A stretch of 64,000 nucleotides of DNA from assembly GCF_963678635.1 (NCBI RefSeq), contig NC_087064.1:60691548-60755547 (forward strand), given 5' to 3'. Source of the stretch: Symsagittifera roscoffensis (taxonomy: Eukaryota > Xenacoelomorpha > Acoela > Convolutidae). The notes under the pieces were generated by a model that was not told where the DNA came from, did not search any database, and saw only the letters and a list, made by a program, of their open reading frames with translations. The first letter of the stretch is position 1. Each line of letters begins with the position of its first letter. This document shows positions 42,301 through 53,900 of this stretch, piece by piece. A program made the translations under genes and the position numbers.

Positions 42301-45300
42301 TTTGAAAGCCTACTTTTATAATTGGCCATGCCCGGTTTGTTTAAGAAAAAAAGATGGCCTTCAAACAAGTCAAAGTGAAGAAACTTACATAGTTTTTTGG
42401 AAACTTTGTGACTTGACGCGAAAACTACCGTATCAATTCTCCGGTTGCGTTCAATCGAGAAACTCGATTTTGAGAATTTTCTAGTTTTTGAACATGTAAT
42501 TTTTTTCGACATGTTCAAAAACTTTCTTTATGTTTGTATTGTATCGCAAAGATCCGCTTCGCCTTTGTGTCAATGCTTTCATTTCAGTGAATCAACTGAA
42601 GTTTGGTTTCGGTTCTTTAGCTCAGTAACACTAAAAAAATTCCATTTGAAATGTTTGATTTTTTCGGTTTAGTGTCGCAAACAACAAATAGCTTCCGAAA
42701 ACAGATGTTTGGTCCGACCGTGTTCAACTCGGGAAAATTCTCCATTTCACCTGAATTGTTTTCTCAGTCAAATGGCCGAAGTGTCTACGTTATGGACTCA
42801 TACAAGGCTGATGATGAACCAAAAAGAGTGAAGCCATTCAACAAAACGAAATCTGCTTCAAAGACCGAACAGGCAATTGAAATGGAAGAAGTTGCAATAC
42901 CTACAAGGAGAAGACACGACGCGAATGACAGTTTGGCTAATTTAGACATTCATCTAAGAAGACTGGGACCTGAAGGAAAATTTGAAGCCAGCGTTTGTCA
43001 TTTCTGTGGCAAAGAGTTCACTAGAGCGTGTGATTTAGGTAAGTAAAGATCACTAGAAGCTGTTGTTTTTTGTGTTGTATTGCATAATTTACGATGAATC
43101 GTAATCTATTATATATTTAAATGCGGGCTTCACTATCTCGCTATGCTTAAGCTGTCTCAACGTATTATTTTTCCATGTTTAACAAAAGAATTTTTTCACG
43201 TTTAAGATATATCGTATTTTGCAATAAATACGTTTTTTTTAATTTTCCGATTGATTCAGTGTTTATTTCATCAACCCAATTGAAATTCGCAACCCAATTG
43301 TAGGATATTGCCAGAGTTTTCCCAGGTTTTGCGATTCTAGCCTCCATATATGAATAACCAAATCCTTTTAGTTTACGAGATAGGCAATTTTCGAGATTTT
43401 TCAAAAATTTCTAGAAAATTTAATCTATCAAATGCGGGCTTCACTATCTCGCCATGTTTAAGCTTTTTCAACGTATTATTTCTCCGTGTTTAACAAAAGA
43501 ATTTTTTCACGTTTAAGATGTATCGTATATTGCAATGGTTAAGGTTTTTTTTCGATTTTACAGTTTAAATTCAGTGTTTATTTCATCAAGTTTGAATTTA
43601 GCAACCCAATAGTGGGATATTGTCAGAATTTTCCCAGGTTTTGCGATTCTGGCCTCCACATATGAATAAACAAATCATTTTATTTTACGAGATAGGCAAT
43701 TTTCGAGATTTTTCAAAAATTTCTAGAAAATTCAATTTAGAAAAATTTCTCAATTTGTGAAGTTCTCACTTTGTACTTGGGTGCTGTCAAAGTTCTCTCA
43801 GGGGTTGCGAATCTTGCCTCTGATTATGGCTGCTCAAATCCTTGTAGTTTTTTTTTCAAATTTTTTCAGAAAACTTAGATATAAATAATTTCACATTACT
43901 TGAAATTACCATCTCTGTAGTGAGACTTTGTCAGGGCACTCTAAGGAGTTGCAAATCTTGCGTCCAAATGCGACTGCTCAATTGCTTTCAGTTTCCCAGA
44001 TGTGACGTTTTTAGTTCATTTCAAATTTTTTGAAGAACTTATATTAAACTTCATAAAATTTTATGGTTCTTCAAAATTTGTATAAAAAACTTGAATGAAA
44101 AACTTTGCAAAATTTGTAATTACGAATTCTGTGATTGGGTGTTGTCAGAGTACAATCAAAGAATAGTTTTTTGAGTTGTTGAAACTTCGAAGCACCGGAG
44201 GTGCGTTACACGCTAGTTTTTAATTTACTTGTTACTATGAAATTTTATAGTGTTGTGTTGAAATGAACCAATAGCCCTAATGTTGATAAATGATTTGCTG
44301 TTTCAGTGAGGCATATTCGCAAACATACAAAAGAGAAGCCTTTCTCATGTCCCGAATGCAACAAGAATTTCACAAATCGGTTCAACAGAGACCAACATTT
44401 AATCAAGCACGACCAAAACTTCGTGGAAAAGCTTCTTTCCAAATGCGAGTTCTGCGGTAAAATTTTAGCGAACTCTCAGACGTTGAGTGCTCATATGAGA
44501 ACGGTTCATTCTGGATTGAAACCATACCAATGTGAATTTTGCAAGAAACATTTTCCAACCAAAGGCCAAATGGAAAGTCATAAGAAGATGCATGAAAAGA
44601 AATTTACAACGCTCGAATCCAAAACTTCAAATAATGAAAACGAAAAAAATAATGACGAAGCAAGTTCCTTAAATGTAGAGTTGAAAGAACCCTTATTGAT
44701 CACTAGTGCTGGAGTTTTTAAAACATTATCAGCTAAGAGCGATCACGAGTTTAACCAATTCGAAAAATCCAAGAGTGGATACAATTTCCAGTGCACAAAA
44801 TGTGACCGTAAATTCAGAAGAAACGTAGATTGTCAAAGACATATCGCGTCTCATAATGATACTAATTTGAAGCCATTTAAATGCACTCTTTGTCATGATA
44901 GATTTAAAACTAATGTTACTTTGAAGCACCATCTTTTGAAGCATTTCAGAAATGATAAAAAATTCAGCTGCGATGAATGTACGAAGAAATATTCAGTGAA
45001 GGCCAATTTGAAATGGCATAAGGCGGTCGCGCATAGCATTACAAAACCGTTCATGTGCCCATATTGCGGGAAAAGTTTCAAGCTTATGTCCTTGTGCAAA
45101 ACCCATATCAAAACCCACAGGAAGGCTTTGCAACAAAACAATGAGGTTAAGAAAGTTCCGATCGCAGAAATTGATAAATCGATAATTCCAGAGCCCGTAG
45201 AGGATGCTATTGCTGTCGGAGACGCAGACTCGTCGCTTAAAATCATTCCGAAACCGACCAGCAAAAAATATGGAAGTGAGGTTGAGATTTTGGATGCCGG

Positions 45301-48300
45301 AGAATTTTTGAAGGAGAGAAGCAAGACACGTCGGAAGAGTCCGCTGATTTCCGAGATTCCAGCCAATTCAGAGGCAGGCATTACTGTTTGGCTGAAAAGT
45401 GCAGCTGAGATTGGGTCAGAAACAGGGCCGATTCAGGTGAAATTAAGGACAGAAAGTTCCGACAAGACTCCAGGATTTGTTAACACCTCGGAAGAGGCAT
45501 GCAGTTCAAGGAGCGACTATAACGTCAGTAGTGATGATGGAGTAACGGATACAATTTTTGGCGGATCTTCATTTAATCGAAGTGATCTGAAGTCATCAAG
45601 CGCGTTTCACAAGGCACGTATCGAAAAGAGTCCAACATTGCAACAATCTGTGCATGTGCAAAATGTCCTCAATAACAGCTCGTTAGAACCAAGTGAGAAT
45701 GAAGCAATAGGTGTCGGATTTCATTTTTGTGAAGATAAGGAAGTATCTAAAGACGGCACAGTTAGGGCTCCTAATATTCTAAAACGAAGAAATAAAAACT
45801 CGCCGAAAAAGCGTCAATCAAAACCTATTGATTTAAGTAGCAGGCTGATTCTTGCAGAAGCACCTGTGATAAAAGATAATTCAGTTATCCCGATGGAAGA
45901 TCAAGGTGCTAATGGTGGAAATCAGCCGTCAATCGTTAACGTCGATCAAAATGATTCTAATACTGATCAGCTTGACATCTCCTCGGAGTTTCCAAACCGA
46001 ACCAAACGACCGAATCAGATTTCAAGTGCAATGTTTTCTCCAATAAAAGGGACGAAGGTATCTGGAGATACAGCTGCAGGCATGGCAGAAGTTAGTGCTT
46101 TCAAAGATGTACCCGAAAATAGAGATGATTTTTCTGCTAAATTTGCATGTCCAAAATGTTCTAAAAGTTATCCAACTGCTTTGCAGCTGAAAGCACATCG
46201 TATCATTACTCACGGGTCTTCAGATGTTGTCGATCTGACTGTTAAAAAAGAGATCTCGACTGACAAAATGAAAAGTTGTCAACCAGAAGAAAGTATCTTG
46301 GCTTTGAGGAACGATAAAACATGGACTATGGAAGATAGAAACAGTCGGAAATTTATCAAAAGAGATATCTCCAGTTATGAACAAATTAGAACCAGTCTGA
46401 AAAACTTCAAAACCAAGTGCTCAGTTTGTCTCGTATCATTTACAAATTTCGCCAGACTGCAGGCTCATTTCCAGTCGTACCACGTGGTCAAACCGCAGTG
46501 TTTAAGCGGAAGTCTGAACGTCTCTGGACCTCCGCCTAAATTCTCAGACCCGGAGTTTATCCGAATCAGTCGCCGAGATGCAAGTGATATAAAGCATAAA
46601 ATGTCGCAGACAGCCAAAGAAGACAGATTGAATGTAACAGTATCTGAAAAGATACTGTTGAGGTCAATTGATGATATTGATCGTGAGATGCGAAAAGATA
46701 TTTCTTCTGGTAATTATGACCAGCAGATAAGGATGAAAAATAATAAGTCGAATCAGTGTCAAGATTGTCCGAAGGCGTTTTCGTCTGTGTCTGCATTGAC
46801 TCAGCATAGAAGATCCCATACTGATGAGAGACCTTTCGTGTGTGCAATTTGTGACAAGGGATACAAGACTAAAAGCTCATACACATACCATGTCACGTAA
46901 GTTGTAGTTTGCGCAGTTTTTCACTACTTTTAGGAATTTTTTCACTGAAGGGCTTTACTTACAACACATGTGAAAAAAAGGAGCTTTGGCGAGCGAACCC
47001 ACGTTAAACCAGGGGCGGATTTTGGGGGAGGGCGGATGCCCCCCCCCCCCCCTCCTCAGTGATTCGACCCCCTGCCGACCCAAAGGATCCCCCCTTTAGT
47101 ACTTCTTAAAAAATCCATTTTTGGCAGACCGACCCTACAATTTCTCTACAGGCGCCTTTGGCGCCAATATATATTAATTTTGAGGAGCGCGCGCCAAAAA
47201 AAAACAGCTTTTTTGACCTGTTTTTTCTAAAATTTTCCTGCGGCGCAGAAAATTTGGCCAAAACAGCGTCTTTTCAGTGCTTTCATTAGGAAAGCTCGGA
47301 AAATCAATTTGGTCGACCTAAAAAAAAGGTCGTCAAAATTTTCGAAAATTTTTTGAAAGTCCGCCCCCTCTAGAAAATCCTAGATCAGCCTCTGCTTTAA
47401 ACTGTTGTATACATTAAAATCAAAAGCAGTGTTAGAAAAAAGGTCGTTTTTCAGATAAAATTAGTAGCAAAAAGAGAATCTGTGGATTCCTAAATGAGTC
47501 CAAATTTAATTGTAATTGTGAAAATAAATTCTGATAGAAACTGTTTTCAAACCCCACGGGCGTGATTTTCGACATTGAAAAATTCTTCTTATTACTTAAA
47601 CATGGACATGTTCCAGTGGCCACTTCCGCACTCGTAAACTGTACAAATGTCATCTGTGCAAGCGTCAGTTCGTCACAGCCTCCTCTCTCAGTCTGCACAT
47701 GAGACTGCACAGTGGAGCAGCCCCTCTGCAGTGTCGATTCTGCACCAAACGATTCCCATCTTCATACTCCAGGCAGTACCACATGGACCAGGTGCACTTC
47801 ACGTCACGCATGCACGCCCGCAGACAGAAGGTATTACTCATGCTGTTGTTAAAACTAACGTACTATCAAGTTTATTTTATTGAAGGATTTCGAGAGTTTT
47901 AACGATATTTTACAAAGAATATTAAAATTTCAGACAACTTTGAAATGCGAATTGAGCGACTCATGGAGATTTTGAATGAAAGTGTTCTGAAATAGATCAT
48001 TTGCAACTCTCGATAAGTCATCAATTTGATGTTTTCAATTACAAGCTGTAACTCAGTTCCAAATTGAAGAGATCTTTATGGCGCTCAGTTTGAAGTATTG
48101 CTTTTTTCTATTTCTAAATAGCGTTTAAAAGAAATAAGGCTAGACTGGAAGAGTGTTTTTTTTTCAGCAAGCGGAGCTCCGAAAGAAGTATAAAAGAAAA
48201 CAAGCAGATCCCAAAAAGAAAGACACTGTAAGTGACATCCAAAGAAGTGCTTCGGAAAGTGAAAAACCGGTGTTGCTACAGGAACCAAATCTTGGCACGC

Positions 48301-48869
48301 AACCTGTAGGTGAAGAAACTCAAGCTTACCCACAAATCGTTGATCAACCTCAATCAGAAATACTAACAGTTGCTACTAGTACATCAATTCAAACGGGAGT
48401 TTACGAAACAACAGCAGCATCAAACAGTATTTCAGACTTCCCTGTAGAATCTCAATTCATTAGCTATACCAGTGAAAACACATTTGAGAGTAACAATATG
48501 AATGTGCAATATATTGCGATTCCCTTTGACGATTTGAGCTTTCCAGTTGATTCGATAATGGATGAAAGTGGAAGTTATAATTGGCTAACCATTCCGTCGG
48601 CTAATTGCGACACTCAACTTGAGCATCAAAACATTTTCTATGATGATACGGGTGGATCCATTGGGTTCATACAGCCGAACGTACAGATACAAGATCAGAA
48701 TCTTCAAATCGCATCCTCACATAGTGACAGATTCGTGTATGCTGATAGTAACACTGGCAATGAGTTCTTCCCGGTTAATCTACCGCTATCACAAAGGTTT
48801 TTCAGCACAGAAGATAATTTTGCTTATGTAGAAAACAGCAATTTGGGGCCAAGGCCTGATCAGTTCTGA
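32643..48869 (+). CDS. Multi-C2H2 zinc-finger protein, eight coding exons (whole gene)
   Basis: Joining 32643-33398, 33489-33658, 39154-39494, 39925-40323, 42673-43038, 44307-46896, 47617-47830 and 48168-48869 gives 5538 bases, 1845 codons plus stop; every junction has GT-AG borders and matching phase. The protein has a Ser/Glu-rich N-terminus, about 23 C2H2 fingers of the form CX2-4CX12HX3-5H in clusters, a long linker of about 350 residues in exon 6, and a Q/S/T-rich acidic C-terminus resembling an activation domain. Fingers at the exon 3/4, 5/6 and 6/7 borders are completed only by splicing, which supports the model. It is presumably a nuclear DNA-binding regulator; target and orthologue are not recognisable. 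ATG 32643 has A at -3; an in-frame ATG at 32562 has poor context. Confidence 0.85.
33489..33658 (+). CDS. Zinc-finger gene, exon 2
   Basis: Two fingers (LNCPKCEKSFNRVSK and FKCDICDLNFEFLAE). Acceptor TTTTGTAG at 33488, donor GTTAGT at 33659, ending in phase 2, which fits only with exon 3 at 39154. Confidence 0.82.
34687..34758 (+). repeat. tRNA-derived SINE head
   Basis: TAGCGTAGAGGTAGGG resembles a pol III A box and GGTTCGAACCT a B box about 35 bp later. The acceptor arms do not pair properly, so it is a tRNA-like element, not a tRNA gene. Confidence 0.5.
36370..36640. repeat. ~165-bp repeat, two units
   Basis: CAAATCTGAGATAA recurs at about 36375 and 36549 with shared flanks (CGAAAACTAC.CTGCCAAATCTGAG). 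This is the same family as the longer arrays in intron 4 and near 58 kb. Confidence 0.5.
36751..36817 (+). repeat. tRNA-derived SINE head
   Basis: GTGGCGCAGATGTGAG (A box) and GATATTCAAATCC (B box) at tRNA-like spacing, followed by AT-rich DNA. Acceptor pairing is poor. Confidence 0.45.
38392..38751. mobile_element. hAT-type MITE, copy 1
   Basis: A 360-bp non-coding element with terminal inverted repeats CAGGGGCGGATTTAGG and CCTAGATCCGCCTCTG, flanked by the perfect 8-bp target duplication GCTAGTTT (38384-38391, 38752-38759). An 8-bp duplication with CAG-type ends points to the hAT superfamily. No transposase. Confidence 0.85.
39154..39494 (+). CDS. Zinc-finger gene, exon 3
   Basis: FQCRLCEKFFLSKPSLEYH, whose last ligand looks like Cys or a shifted His, then FPCEVCGKVFNRADHMRRH, and the start of a third finger (FTCKTCGK) completed in exon 4. 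Acceptor TTTTAG, donor GTAAGA, ending in phase 1. Confidence 0.85.
39495..39924 (+). other. Intron 3 of the zinc-finger gene
   Basis: A 430-bp AT-rich intron. I see nothing else in it. Confidence 0.7.
39925..40323 (+). CDS. Zinc-finger gene, exon 4
   Basis: Completes the split finger with NFTQKSSLSTHEKIH and adds ITCKLCDRKFIQ and LSCYFCKCTFNTK fingers. Acceptor TTTTTTTCAG, donor GTGAGT, ending in phase 1. Confidence 0.85.
41077..41145 (+). repeat. tRNA-derived SINE head
   Basis: TTTAGCCTGGAGGTAACG (A box) and GGGTTCGAATCTGAG (B box) are separated as in a tRNA gene. The following AATTATTTGTCTGGTT is shared with the copy at 50860, so both belong to one SINE family. Confidence 0.55.
41700..42470. 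repeat. ~170-bp tandem repeat array (five units)
   Basis: A core of the type TCGAAAACTACCTGCC, AAATCTGAGATT, TGGGTTTAATCGAAA recurs at about 41720, 41885, 42058, 42243 and 42412. Spacing is 165-185 bp and units are well diverged. Confidence 0.65.
42673..43038 (+). CDS. Zinc-finger gene, exon 5
   Basis: A charged linker without fingers (PFNKTKSASKTEQAIEMEE) and the first half of a finger, SVCHFCGKEFTRACDL. Acceptor TCGGTTTAG, donor GTAAGT, phase 1 on both sides. Confidence 0.85.
43039..44306 (+). other. Intron 5 of the zinc-finger gene
   Basis: Filled by a tandem duplication of about 310 bp (43119-43735) and degenerate relatives of its 3' half (43740-44160) in which the word GTTGTCAGAGT or similar recurs. 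Confidence 0.7.
43119..43735. repeat. ~310-bp tandem duplication
   Basis: AATGCGGGCTTCACTATCTC begins both copies (43120 and 43430), and CGAGATAGGCAATTTTCGAG ends both. They are about 90% identical by eye. Confidence 0.8.
44307..46896 (+). CDS. Zinc-finger gene, exon 6 (main exon)
   Basis: The 2590-bp exon starts by completing the finger of exon 5 (VRHIRKHTKEKPF), then carries eight fingers to about residue 290 of the exon, a long hydrophilic linker (about 45150-46130), three more scattered fingers (FACPKCSKSYPTA, TKCSVCLVSFTNF, NQCQDCPKAFSSV) and most of a last one (FVCAICDKGYKTK). Linkers of the TxEKPF type (KEKPFSC, DERPFVC) are typical of DNA-binding C2H2 arrays. Confidence 0.88.
46897..47616 (+). 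other. Intron 6 of the zinc-finger gene
   Basis: A 720-bp intron, half of it taken up by MITE copy 2. Nothing else is visible. Confidence 0.75.
47010..47394. mobile_element. hAT-type MITE, copy 2
   Basis: Starts CAGGGGCGGATTTTGG and ends CCTAGATCAGCCTCTG, flanked by CGTTAAAC and CTTTAAAC, an 8-bp duplication with one mismatch. Contains a C-run near 47040 and the internal words GAGCGCGCGCCAAAA shared by all three copies. Confidence 0.82.
47617..47830 (+). CDS. Zinc-finger gene, exon 7
   Basis: Completes the finger begun in exon 6 and carries YKCHLCKRQFVTASSLSLH and LQCRFCTKRFPSSYSRQYH. Acceptor TTCCAG, donor AAG|GTATTA, ending in phase 0. Confidence 0.83.
47831..48167 (+). other. Intron 7 of the zinc-finger gene
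   Basis: A 337-bp AT-rich intron with nothing else to report. Confidence 0.7.
48168..48869 (+). CDS. Zinc-finger gene, exon 8 (3' end)
   Basis: Starts QAELRKKYKRKQADPKKK, a basic stretch that could be a nuclear localisation signal, then a Gln/Ser/Thr-rich acidic region of about 210 residues without fingers, ending PRPDQF before TGA. No close AATAAA follows; the nearest clear one is at about 49622, beyond a MITE. Confidence 0.83.
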   Translation, partial: QAELRKKYKRKQADPKKKDTVSDIQRSASESEKPVLLQEPNLGTQPVGEETQAYPQIVDQPQSEILTVATSTSIQTGVYETTAASNSISDFPVESQFISYTSENTFESNNMNVQYIAIPFDDLSFPVDSIMDESGSYNWLTIPSANCDTQLEHQNIFYDDTGGSIGFIQPNVQIQDQNLQIASSHSDRFVYADSNTGNEFFPVNLPLSQRFFSTEDNFAYVENSNLGPRPDQF

Positions 48870-49099
48870 GTTTTGAGAAACTTGGTAAAAACTGTTGAAC
48901 TTAAAAAGGTAGATCTAATGAACCTGATGAAAGATAATTTATAATAATTCTTACTTCTATGTTGTAATTACATTGATGTTCAAAATCTTTGCATATGTTG
49001 ATCTAGAATGAAGTTCAGTTTAACATAATTTTCGAAGTAATCGAACATGCTTCTGAAATCGCGAGTTTCACTAATTCGCTAATTTTGATACAGCTAGAT

Positions 49100-49497
49100 C
49101 AGGGGCGGATTTAGGGTGAGGGGTGAATGCCCATCTTCAGAGACTCGACCGCCTCACCAACCAAAGGGTCCACCTTTTGTATTATTTTGTCATCATTTTT
49201 AGCCGATAAACCATAATTTTCTTCTAACGGGCACTTTGGCGCCAATATATACTAAATTTTAAAAAGAGCGCGCGCCAAAAAAATGCAATTTTTGGTCAAA
49301 ATTTTCCAATAGTGCCCAAAACGGCATTTTTCTTCTTTCAAACTTTTGTCTGCGGTGCAGAAGGTTTTCTTCAAAATACGGTTGTTATAGCGTTATGGGA
49401 GAAAAGCAAGTTGGTCTACCTTAAAGATATATGTTTTTTTTTTGTAAATCTGCCCCCCCCCCCCCCCCCCCTCGAAAAAATCCTAGACCCGCCTCTG
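49100..49497. mobile_element. hAT-type MITE, copy 3
   Basis: Starts CAGGGGCGGATTTAGG and ends CCTAGACCCGCCTCTG, flanked by the perfect 8-bp duplication AGCTAGAT (49092-49099, 49498-49505). A 20-base C tract lies near 49452-49471. Confidence 0.85.
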
Positions 49498-50859
49498 AGC
49501 TAGATCATTAAATGGATCATATAAACTTTCTAAGATACAGATGACCGATGAAAGGAAGTATATGGGCAAAAAATTGTTGTAAAACGTCTTTACGGCTGAA
49601 CTGCATCATGTTTCATTATTGAATAAACCGAAGGCGTCTGAGTTAGAGAAAATGTTATGTTCCCATACACTTTACTACCATAAAAACAGCCTGTAACCTC
49701 ATACTTGAGTCTTCGGAGGTAAATGAAATTGCTAAAACCAACTGCTCTGGCCGCAGTCCGATCTATAAACACACCCCACCTCCTCACTGAATGCATAACG
49801 CGTACTTTTTCAGGTGAAGGTAATTAGCCTTACGACTTTTTTTCTCGTCAACAATTTTGTCCACATGGTCTTCACTTCTAGAGGATCCTCACTTTAGAAG
49901 ATCTTTCATCTGACATGCTCAATTTCTTGAAAATTCAAAAGTACTATGACTTAGCTAGTAATAAGCTCAAGCCCGTTTCAGTTTGTAATTATCTTTTCAA
50001 AGAAATGTAAAAAAACGTCTGGTTTTCGTCCTAGTTTCTGTCGGTTCAATTTCCGCTTTTTGAACACCATTTTTTTTATCTGGTAGGGTTTTTATTGGTT
50101 TATTTTTTAAAGCATGGGTTTTGTTCCAATTCAAACAGTTTTTACTATAACTGAAGCTTCACAAATTTGTAAATTTACCATGTCTGATAGTGAGTTTTTT
50201 TCGTTTTTTTTAAATATTCAAACAGTTTCAGTTTGTTATATCAACTGAGTCAGATTATTTTGCGCAATTTTGAGGGCAAAATATATCGGTTTGGGAATGT
50301 TCAAAAATATGATACTTATCACAGGTTGATATCAAAACAAGGTATAATCAACAGTTGAATTAGAGGCGTAAAAATTAGAGGAAAAATTAAAATTAGAGGA
50401 TTAAAATTAAAAAATTAAGAATTAGAGGAAAAAGTCAACTTCTATATAAATGGAAGGTTGAGATCTGATATCGTGCGTGCCATCGTGCGATATCCAAATG
50501 TGTTGCAAATTTGAGCGACAAAGTGGGAAGTGAAACCTTCATATAGTTAAAAGTCATTTCTCCGAAACTCAACAAACGTTTTGAAGCTTATTTTAAGCAT
50601 AATTAAAGTAAAATTCATGATCTAGCGGCTCAGTCATTGCAGGCAATTTTCTCTTATCAGTTTGTCATATGTTTGCACGCCAGATCATGCGTTTTTCTAT
50701 TTAATATAAGAACTTTTTGTAACATCCACATAAGGTTTAAGCTTGCGACTAGTAAGCGATATCTTATCGAAATAAAGATTTTTTTCGGGCTAACAACTAG
50801 TTTAACAAAGTGACTGTTTCATTTGGCCGGCTTTTTTAATTGGTAAACCAAGTTCGTAC

Positions 50860-50925
50860 CCATTTAGCACAGAGCTAACCGTCATACTCGGGTCGACAAT
50901 TGTTTTGGGTTCGAATCAGGTCAGT
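50860..50925 (+). repeat. tRNA-derived SINE head
   Basis: TTTAGCACAGAGCTAACC and GGGTTCGAATCAGGTC act as A and B boxes. Downstream AATTATTTGTCTG is shared with the copy at 41077. Confidence 0.55.
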
Positions 50926-53900
50926 CTTGTTTTTTTTGCATATTAATATTAACAATTATTTGTCTGCTATTCTTTGTTTGATGGTTTTTGTCAATTTAGT
51001 TGCGTCAGCACGAAACATGTTTATATTTTCGACACTTTCTACTGTCATTCAAAACCCTTTTAAACTATTCGGTAAATGGTACAAAAAAAGTAAACTCCAC
51101 GAAATCTTGCTTTTTGGTTGTTGATTTTTAATGAACGTTTTTATGATTTTTTTTGAAATCTTTTCATTTCTCTAATCCAAAAAAGTGTTATTTGACTACT
51201 TGTCTTAATTTTTGCGAATTCTTGAGCCTTTTTAATTACATTCATTTATATTTCATTCTTAGAAATTCTCATATGATTGCCTTTAAGTATATATGCAATC
51301 TTTTAATTCAATTCAATTTCATTTGCAAGAAAGCAAGCATACTACAACATTCATTTACGAAAGCTAAATTGGCGGGAAAAAACGCAATAGATTTGTACTT
51401 TCGAAAGTGGAAATTATATATAGGTCTGTCAGCGAAAAAAAAATGTTTTCCTAATCGAGTTTTCTCACATTTGAATAATTTTACCAGAGTGCCATTTTCA
51501 ATTACTGTTAAAGACATATAATTTTTGTTTGAAATTCAAAAATGGAATCTTTTTCAAAAACGTTTGATTTCGCGTTCATTTGATCTTTTTCAAATAGTTG
51601 CTCACTATGTGTGATTTATTGAAGTGAACTTTTATGAATAATCAGCTTAAGAGAATGGCTAAATTGTACTTATTTTTATAAAATTTCGACTTTATTGGAA
51701 AAAATGATGGAAAGTGTCGCCTTTTTTTCAGTCAATTTTTACCCGCTTATTCTGGGATAATTTTTTGTCTGGCAAGTGATGCGAATCTCTGTTCATTTAA
51801 ATTTTTTTTCTTTTGCCTATGTGATGCATTACTATTGAGAGTTTCACTAGTAGAAGAAAATACCAATCTCTGCTACATTTTGAATGCATTTTCAGATGTT
51901 GATGCTTCAGACATCAGTGAAACGTCAGTTTTGCCAAAACGGGTGTTTCCAGTTCCCCACTTTTCCTAAAATTACAAAATAAAAAAGTTAAAAAGTTCTT
52001 CATTGAACTGCATTTAAAATGCGTCAAAACTTTATATTTTATGCTTAGAGTCGATGAAGCAGGCTCTTATTTAAGTCGCGATAATTGTTCTTTTGTTTTT
52101 TTTTGTCAGAAAAAGTTTAAAACTTGTTAGGGCTCACATTTGATTTTTCGAGGTATGATCTTCGATTTTTCTCTAACTTTAATTCTTTTCCTTCGTAAAA
52201 AGGAAAGCAAACTCGACTTTCAAACACCAAAACAGTAAAAGTCACAAAAAATTGACGTATTAAAATATTTTTCAGTCATTGTGTTTGTGTTTACTTTGTT
52301 CATTGACTCTTATCTAGCTGTATGTTGGCTATGTTTTAGTTCAGAAAATCAAATTCAAAAAGAAAGATTTGTAGAACTTTCAAATAGAAATTAAATAGAC
52401 CGAAAATCGAGGCAGAAACATTTTAAGTCCAAGCTCTGAAACATTTGAAGTTCCCCTTCTCAACTCCTCCTTAATCCATTTACTTAAGAAAACTTTTGTT
52501 TTGATATGAGTATTGAACTCTTTTTCTAGCTCAAGTTCTTTCTTTTTATCATCGTCAACTATCTTCGAGTCTTCAAATTGTCCGGAAAATCTTTCAACCT
52601 TCTAATCTGTCTCACTTCAAATGAAAGTATTATTGACAATGAATCCTAAAAAAATGTTCTCGACGCTATCAAAATTTAATTTTGCTGGGTTTCTAAACCC
52701 TCTCATTTTTCAAATAAAAAAGGTTTTATTGCTCAATTAGAAGGTAAAACACCAATTGCCTTGTTAAAAACGCGCCTTTTCTCTGAAAAACACTTGCCCT
52801 CTCCCCTAAGAAATTTTGAGGCTGAGACCAATTTCTTGGAAGTTCCTGATACATTGAAAAAATCTCTCAGTGAAATGTTTTTGTAATTTCCCTACGCTAA
52901 TTTCAAATCTCACTTTCTTAATACCTGAGTCTCAGTTTTGTTGGCGTTTGCATACTGCAATTGTCCCTCAATTTTTAACTAACACAACCTCAACCCTCTC
53001 GGCTGACTTGTAGAAGCTAAAATGGGTTTCATTTGTTTCGCCTGATTTTTGCTCATATCCCTTACTTCTGTTTCTGTTGAGTCTTTCCTACAATCCCTAG
53101 CATTGTGTCATAAAACTAAGCATCTGAAAATACTCACAGCATAACTATCAATGGATAACTGGTTTGTCTTATTCACTAATTTAAACAATGAGCTGCTGTA
53201 CCTTATCCGATAACTACTTTGAAAATCTGGTTTACCTTATTCACGAAATATAATGAGCTACTATGCGTCATGTGTCAATACACTTCCAAGTTTTTGTCTT
53301 TGAGTTGAGCCAATGTTCAGTCTTCTCCTTCTCATTTCAATGACCACATTCAAAGTTTGTCAACCCAATCTTAAGTTCAGTCATATCATCATTACTAAGC
53401 CTTATCAAAATACAAAAAGTATCACAGTCTTTAGAAGTATTTAGAAGGCGTTTGAGGATGATCGATATAAACATTTCTGCACTTGAACATTCGCGTGTTT
53501 CATCTAAATTACCTGGCAGTGTTCAGCTCTCGTAATATGACCAGTTTTATTCTCTTTAGCTTCCAATCTAAGCGATGTTGATTTTAAAATCAATTGCTGA
53601 AGCCTCCGTCTCTCAACGTTCTTAATTTTTTTACACAAAATTTCCCAAAACTTAAGTCCCTTGCCTTCATGGGGTCTAAAACCAAATGGATTTGTTATCC
53701 AAACATTGGAGTGGATCATACCAAAAACCAAACATACAATATTTTTTCAATCAAAAACTTATCTTCCTTTTTTTAAAGATGCATCATTTTTTTAAACAGT
53801 TTTACTAATTCTAACATTGGGTGCAAAACTTTTCTCGTCTTCTTCAGCTTTGATAGTTTTATTCAATTTAGGATGAAAAATTCTAGCTTCAAACTGCTGT

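Larger units (their letters stand above)
40324..42672 (+). other. Intron 4 of the zinc-finger gene
   Basis: 2.35 kb with a tRNA-like SINE head (41077) and an array of five 170-bp repeat units (41700-42470). No exon candidate is convincing. Confidence 0.7.

Noticed and set aside
49590-49796. Minus-strand ORF of 68 codons
   Set aside because: Reads somewhat protein-like but has no domain, no clear splice sites and no neighbouring exons.
51153-51521. 122-codon ORF in the intergenic region
   Set aside because: Composition follows AT-rich codons (Phe, Lys, Ile, Leu), no domain, no splice partners.
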